Shown here in pieces: positions 13,261 to 13,614 of a stretch of 13,614 bases of DNA. This stretch comes from an uncultured Collinsella sp. (GTDB taxonomy: Bacteria > Actinomycetota > Coriobacteriia > Coriobacteriales > Coriobacteriaceae). Where the stretch lies: NCBI GenBank assembly GCA_900758885.1, contig CAAETD010000160.1, forward strand, positions 1 through 13,614. The letters run 5' to 3'. Below the pieces are notes generated by a model. The model did no database searches, had not been told where the DNA came from, and saw nothing but the letters and a program-made list of their open reading frames with translations. A program made the position numbers and the translations under genes. Positions within the stretch are counted from its first letter, which is position 1, and each line of letters starts with the position of its first letter.

Positions 13261-13455
13261 ATCACCACGTGCGAGGACGCCTACCCCTACCCCGGCGAGC
13301 AATACATCCTCTCGGTCGACCGCTATCAGATCGAGGTCATGGACCATCTGGACGAGCTTCCCGCCACGGGTGCCGTCATCTTCTGCACCTTCCCCAAGGT
13401 CCGCGATGGCGTCGGATACCCCGCCCGCGTCTTTGCGGTCTGCCCTGCAGCGTAG
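13249..13455 (+). pseudogene. C-terminal remnant of a cyclase-family (kynurenine formamidase-like) protein
   Basis: An open stretch of 68 codons after an in-frame TGA (13246-13248), with no start codon or Shine-Dalgarno site, ends at TAG 13455. The peptide includes GITTCEDAYPYPGEQYILSV, then DRYQIEVMDHLDELPATGAV and CTFPKVRDGVGYPARVFAVCP. It resembles the C-terminus of the cyclase family (PF04199), where the last strands read like LPKI..G.GSPARVFAI. Roughly two thirds of a normal protein is missing. The break coincides with the orphan terminator hairpin, suggesting a deletion or insertion joint. That it was once coding is fairly clear from protein-like composition and low-bias reading; the family call is moderate. 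Confidence 0.55.
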
Positions 13456-13531
13456 CGTCCAGGCAAACGTTTCTTTTTTATAACAGCCGCCCCGCGCACC
13501 CACCAATCACCCTGGCAGCATACAATCCATC

Positions 13532-13557
13532 AGGCGCCCCTTACGCGGGCGCCTTTT
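13532..13557 (+). terminator. Intrinsic terminator or leader attenuator ahead of the last gene
   Basis: AGGCGCCC (13532-13539) pairs with GGGCGCCT (13547-13554) over 8 bp around a 7-nt loop and is followed by TTTTA. It could end transcription arriving from the cyclase remnant. Because it lies only 20 nt before the next start codon, it may instead attenuate that gene. Confidence 0.55.
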
Positions 13558-13576
13558 ACATGGGGAGATGATTCAC

Positions 13577-13614
13577 ATGCAGATCAACAAGGTCGCCTTT
13601 ATCGGCAAGGGCGG
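13577..13614 (+). CDS. N-terminus of a Rossmann-fold protein, possibly 2-dehydropantoate 2-reductase (partial)
   Basis: ATG at 13577 is preceded by GGGGAGA with 8 nt spacing. The 12 complete codons read MQINKVAFIGKG followed by a Gly-type codon start, i.e. a beta strand running into a glycine-rich loop as in NAD(P)-binding Rossmann folds. The opening resembles ketopantoate reductases (PanE/ApbA), but too little is present to be sure. The gene continues beyond the window. Confidence 0.5.
   Translation, partial: MQINKVAFIGKG

Noticed and set aside
13245..13571. 108-codon plus-strand frame starting at ATG 13245
   Set aside because: It is out of frame with the protein-like cyclase remnant and its product is His/Arg/Pro-rich without motifs. 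It also runs through the terminator at 13532-13557.

Overview
The window looks like chromosomal DNA of a GC-rich anaerobic actinobacterium, most likely a gut coriobacterium such as Collinsella. This is inferred from several things: high GC with G/C-rich third positions, frequent GTG and TTG starts behind strong Shine-Dalgarno sites, a DUF3793 protein next to a short-chain flavodoxin, a FeoB-associated type small membrane protein, and a ferredoxin-domain aldo/keto reductase. No rRNA, tRNA, CRISPR array, transposase or phage structural gene was recognised.

Layout. (1) 60-1754 (-): glucose-6-phosphate isomerase. (2) 1880-2635: a short truncated gene related to iron-containing alcohol dehydrogenases (1954-2529, -), bounded by two inverted copies of a 30-nt repeat. 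(3) 2642-4639 (+): a translesion-synthesis operon, made of a UvrX/UmuC-like Y-family DNA polymerase and an overlapping YolD-like partner, driven by a good promoter with two tandem LexA-type boxes. (4) 4666-6394: a metal-related island. A membrane-anchored HMA metallochaperone (-) with a CsoR-like operator is divergent from a DUF3793 gene plus flavodoxin (+), which have their own promoter and an iron-box-like dyad. It ends at a strong bidirectional terminator (6452-6486). (5) 6512-9616 (-): an amino-acid ABC transporter, transcribed in the order binding lipoprotein, permease, ATPase; the permease carries an unusual N-terminal exported domain. (6) 9764-13097 (-): endonuclease IV, a Gfo/Idh/MocA oxidoreductase and a 4Fe-4S aldo/keto reductase. 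The two intergenic gaps each hold a copy of one 63-nt hairpin element. (7) 13235-13614: an orphan minus-strand terminator, the C-terminal remnant of a cyclase-family gene (+), a terminator, and the first 12 codons of a new plus-strand gene.

Most notable: the paired 63-nt hairpins of identical length, in which four consecutive base pairs are replaced by compensatory changes; the SOS-type control region of the polymerase/YolD pair; the symmetric cysteine cluster in the DUF3793 protein within the metal island; and the fused exported domain on the ABC permease. All functional calls rest on reading motifs by eye; no database search was possible.
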